Below are positions 62,208-64,000 of a stretch of 64,000 bases of DNA, one piece after another; position 1 is the stretch's first letter, and each line of letters opens with the position of its first letter. The notes beneath the pieces were generated by a model that saw nothing but the letters and a program-made list of their open reading frames with translations, made no database searches and was not told where the DNA came from. The DNA comes from CAYZQH01 sp050300015 (GTDB lineage: Bacteria > Pseudomonadota > Gammaproteobacteria > Pseudomonadales > Cellvibrionaceae), in the NCBI GenBank assembly GCA_050300015.1, contig JBNKWZ010000008.1, positions 248,001 through 312,000 on the forward strand, given 5' to 3'. The position numbers were made by a program, and so were the translations under genes.

Positions 62208-63242
62208 ATGGATATCACTGAACTACTCGCCTTTTCCGCCAAACAAGGCGCTTCCGATTTGCATTTGTCAGCGGGTTTACCTCCTATGATCCGGGTGGAC
62301 GGTGATGTACGTCGCATCAATTTGCCGCCCATGGAGCACAAGCAAGTGCACGGCCTGATCTACGAGATCATGAACGACAAACAGCGTAAGGACTTTGAAG
62401 AGTTCCTCGAGACGGATTTTTCCTTCGAAGTGCCGGGTGTGGCGCGTTTTCGGGTCAACGCCTTTAACCACAACCGCGGTTCAGGCGCTGTTTTTCGAAC
62501 CATTCCTTCCAAGGTATTGACCATGGAAGAGCTGGGCATGGGCCAGGTATTTCGCGATGTTTCCTCTGTACCTCGCGGCTTGGTGCTGGTCACAGGCCCC
62601 ACGGGTTCAGGTAAGTCCACTACGCTTGCAGCGATGATCGACTATATCAACGACAACAAATACGAGCATATCCTCACCATCGAAGACCCTATCGAATTCG
62701 TTCACGAGAGCAAAAAATGCTTGGTGAACCAACGCGAGGTTCACCGAGACACCCACGGCTTTGCCGAGGCCTTGCGCTCTGCTTTGCGGGAAGACCCGGA
62801 CATCATCTTGGTGGGCGAGATGCGGGATTTAGAAACCATTCGCCTGGCCTTGACCGCTGCAGAAACCGGCCACTTGGTGTTCGGCACCTTGCACACCACT
62901 TCCGCAGCCAAAACCATTGACCGGATTGTGGACGTATTCCCCGCCAACGAGAAATCCATGGTGCGATCGATGCTATCTGAGTCACTCGAGGCGGTGGTTT
63001 CGCAAACCCTACTCAAACGTGTGGGCGGTGGCCGTGTGGCGGCGCATGAAATCATGCGCGGGACTTCAGCAATTCGTAACCTGATCCGTGAAGACAAGGT
63101 GGCGCAGATGTATTCCGCCATTCAGACAGGCGCCAATGTGGGTATGCAAACCATGGATCAATGTCTGGCAGACTTGGTGGAGCGTCGTATCATCAGCCGA
63201 GATGTGGCCCGTGAAAAAGCCAAAATGCCGGAAAACTTCTAG
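62208..63242 (+). CDS. pilT: type IV pilus retraction ATPase PilT
   Basis: PilT powers pilus retraction and twitching. The 344-residue hexameric ATPase has an N-terminal PAS-like domain, Walker A GPTGSGKST (about residues 130-138), the Asp box, Walker B with LRSALREDPDIILVGEMRD, the His box HTTSAAKTIDR and the C-terminal AIRNLIRE motif that is typical of PilT. A GGTC-rich ribosome region precedes ATG 62208. pilU follows 153 bp later. Confidence 0.98.
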   Translation: MDITELLAFSAKQGASDLHLSAGLPPMIRVDGDVRRINLPPMEHKQVHGLIYEIMNDKQRKDFEEFLETDFSFEVPGVARFRVNAFNHNRGSGAVFRTIPSKVLTMEELGMGQVFRDVSSVPRGLVLVTGPTGSGKSTTLAAMIDYINDNKYEHILTIEDPIEFVHESKKCLVNQREVHRDTHGFAEALRSALREDPDIILVGEMRDLETIRLALTAAETGHLVFGTLHTTSAAKTIDRIVDVFPANEKSMVRSMLSESLEAVVSQTLLKRVGGGRVAAHEIMRGTSAIRNLIREDKVAQMYSAIQTGANVGMQTMDQCLADLVERRIISRDVAREKAKMPENF

Positions 63243-63395
63243 TTTAAGGTAGAAAAAGGCACGCTTAGCGCACAAATTTGCATGGATGATCTTGGTCTGG
63301 TTGGCGAATTTTCGTACAGTGGCTGAGTTTACTTGAATAATAATGAACACGACACAGTGCAGCGTTCAACCGCTGCCCGTTAAGAGGTAAGTTTT

Positions 63396-64000
63396 ATGGA
63401 TATCGATCGCCTGTTGTCCCTGATGGTTGAAAAGTCGGCGTCGGATTTATTTATCACCGCGGGCATTCCCCCCTCCATCAAACTGCACGGTCGTATCGTG
63501 CCCGTGACAACCACACCCTTATCGCCGGAAAAGGCGCGTGAAACCGTGTTGAGCACCATGAATGAGAAGCAGCGCGCCGAGTTTATGGAAAAGAAAGAGC
63601 TCAACTACGCCATCAGCGCACGTGGTGTTGGGCGTTTTCGTGCCAGTGCCTTCTTTCAACGTAACCTGGCGGGAATGGTGCTGCGTCGTATCGAAACGAA
63701 CATCCCCCGCATCGACGATTTAGGGCTGCCCGAGATCATCAAAGAGTTGGCTATGGTCAAGCGCGGCTTGGTTATTTTTGTGGGGGCCACCGGCACGGGT
63801 AAGTCCACCTCCTTGGCGGCCATGATCGGTCACCGCAACCGCAACTCCAAGGGGCATATCATTTCCATTGAAGACCCCATCGAATTCATTCACCAACATC
63901 AAGGTTGCGTGGTCACTCAGCGCGAAGTGGGTATCGATACCGACTCTTTCGAAGTGGCCTTGAAAAACACCCTGCGTCAGGCACCCGACGTAATTCTGAT
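63396..64000 (+). CDS. pilU: PilT-dependent retraction ATPase PilU, 5' part cut by the window end
   Basis: The frame is open from ATG 63396 to the last base, about 201 codons. It resembles PilT but diverged: LLSLMVEKSASDLFITAG at the start, Walker A GATGTGKSTSL, and IEDPIEFIHQH, then QAPDVIL at the edge. Position directly downstream of pilT and the sequence support PilU, the paralogue that assists PilT. The C-terminal third is missing. Confidence 0.95.
   Translation, partial: MDIDRLLSLMVEKSASDLFITAGIPPSIKLHGRIVPVTTTPLSPEKARETVLSTMNEKQRAEFMEKKELNYAISARGVGRFRASAFFQRNLAGMVLRRIETNIPRIDDLGLPEIIKELAMVKRGLVIFVGATGTGKSTSLAAMIGHRNRNSKGHIISIEDPIEFIHQHQGCVVTQREVGIDTDSFEVALKNTLRQAPDVIL

Noticed and set aside
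1..64000. tRNA, rRNA and insertion sequence genes
   Set aside because: I looked for tRNA-like cloverleaf ends, rRNA signatures and transposase motifs and found none I could support by eye.

Overview
The window reads as chromosome of a marine, polysaccharide-degrading gammaproteobacterium close to the Cellvibrionaceae (Saccharophagus, Teredinibacter, Simiduia, Cellvibrio). Two exported lipoproteins, a GH10 xylanase and a cytochrome/carbohydrate-binding fusion, carry long poly-serine linkers typical of that group. The housekeeping gene order (def-fmt-rsmB-trkA-trkH; lysM-dprA; trxA-rho-ubiD; yggS-proC-yggT-metX-metW-rdgB-hemW; pilT-pilU) is classic gammaproteobacterial. The genus is inferred from style, not from a search.

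Layout. 1-3.3 kb: tail of an unknown gene, then a zinc-metalloprotease lipoprotein with a small periplasmic partner. 3.4-7.5 kb: assimilatory nitrate reductase (nasA) and its flavoprotein partner, with a good sigma-54 promoter and an NtrC-like site. 7.8-11.3 kb: uvrD behind a perfect LexA box, a triple-hairpin spacer and an orphan TRAP binding protein. 11.3-14.8 kb: GH10 xylanase in a 1.8-kb islet bracketed by imperfect direct repeats that copy the 3' end of the neighbouring patatin gene. 14.8-20.6 kb: K+ uptake (trkH, trkA) and rsmB-fmt-def. 20.8-29.8 kb: LysM protein, dprA, purE, tsaC, hemF, aroE, gamma carbonic anhydrase, prlC, YheV-like protein and a hypothetical. 30.4-39.9 kb: a complete aa3-type cytochrome c oxidase locus with assembly and heme A genes. 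40-42.5 kb: di-heme/CBM lipoprotein and an aldo-keto reductase. 42.5-45.4 kb: a gene-poor stretch with one hypothetical gene and two related multi-hairpin elements. 45.4-48.0 kb: Zur-type znuBC/znuA. 48.0-55.2 kb: hypothetical, DUF423, ubiD, rho, trxA, ppk. 55.3-61.9 kb: a receiver-domain remnant and the hemW-to-yggS run. 62.2-64 kb: pilT and the start of pilU.

The most unusual parts are the multi-hairpin elements (43.93-45.4 kb). The first is enclosed by about 45-bp imperfect terminal inverted repeats, with weaker similarity reaching about 100 bp. Several stems differ in sequence between the two copies yet stay paired, which points to selection on structure. Next are the xylanase islet and the cytochrome-polySer-CBM lipoprotein, whose architecture suggests electron delivery at a polysaccharide surface. 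All calls come from reading the sequence; no database search was possible.
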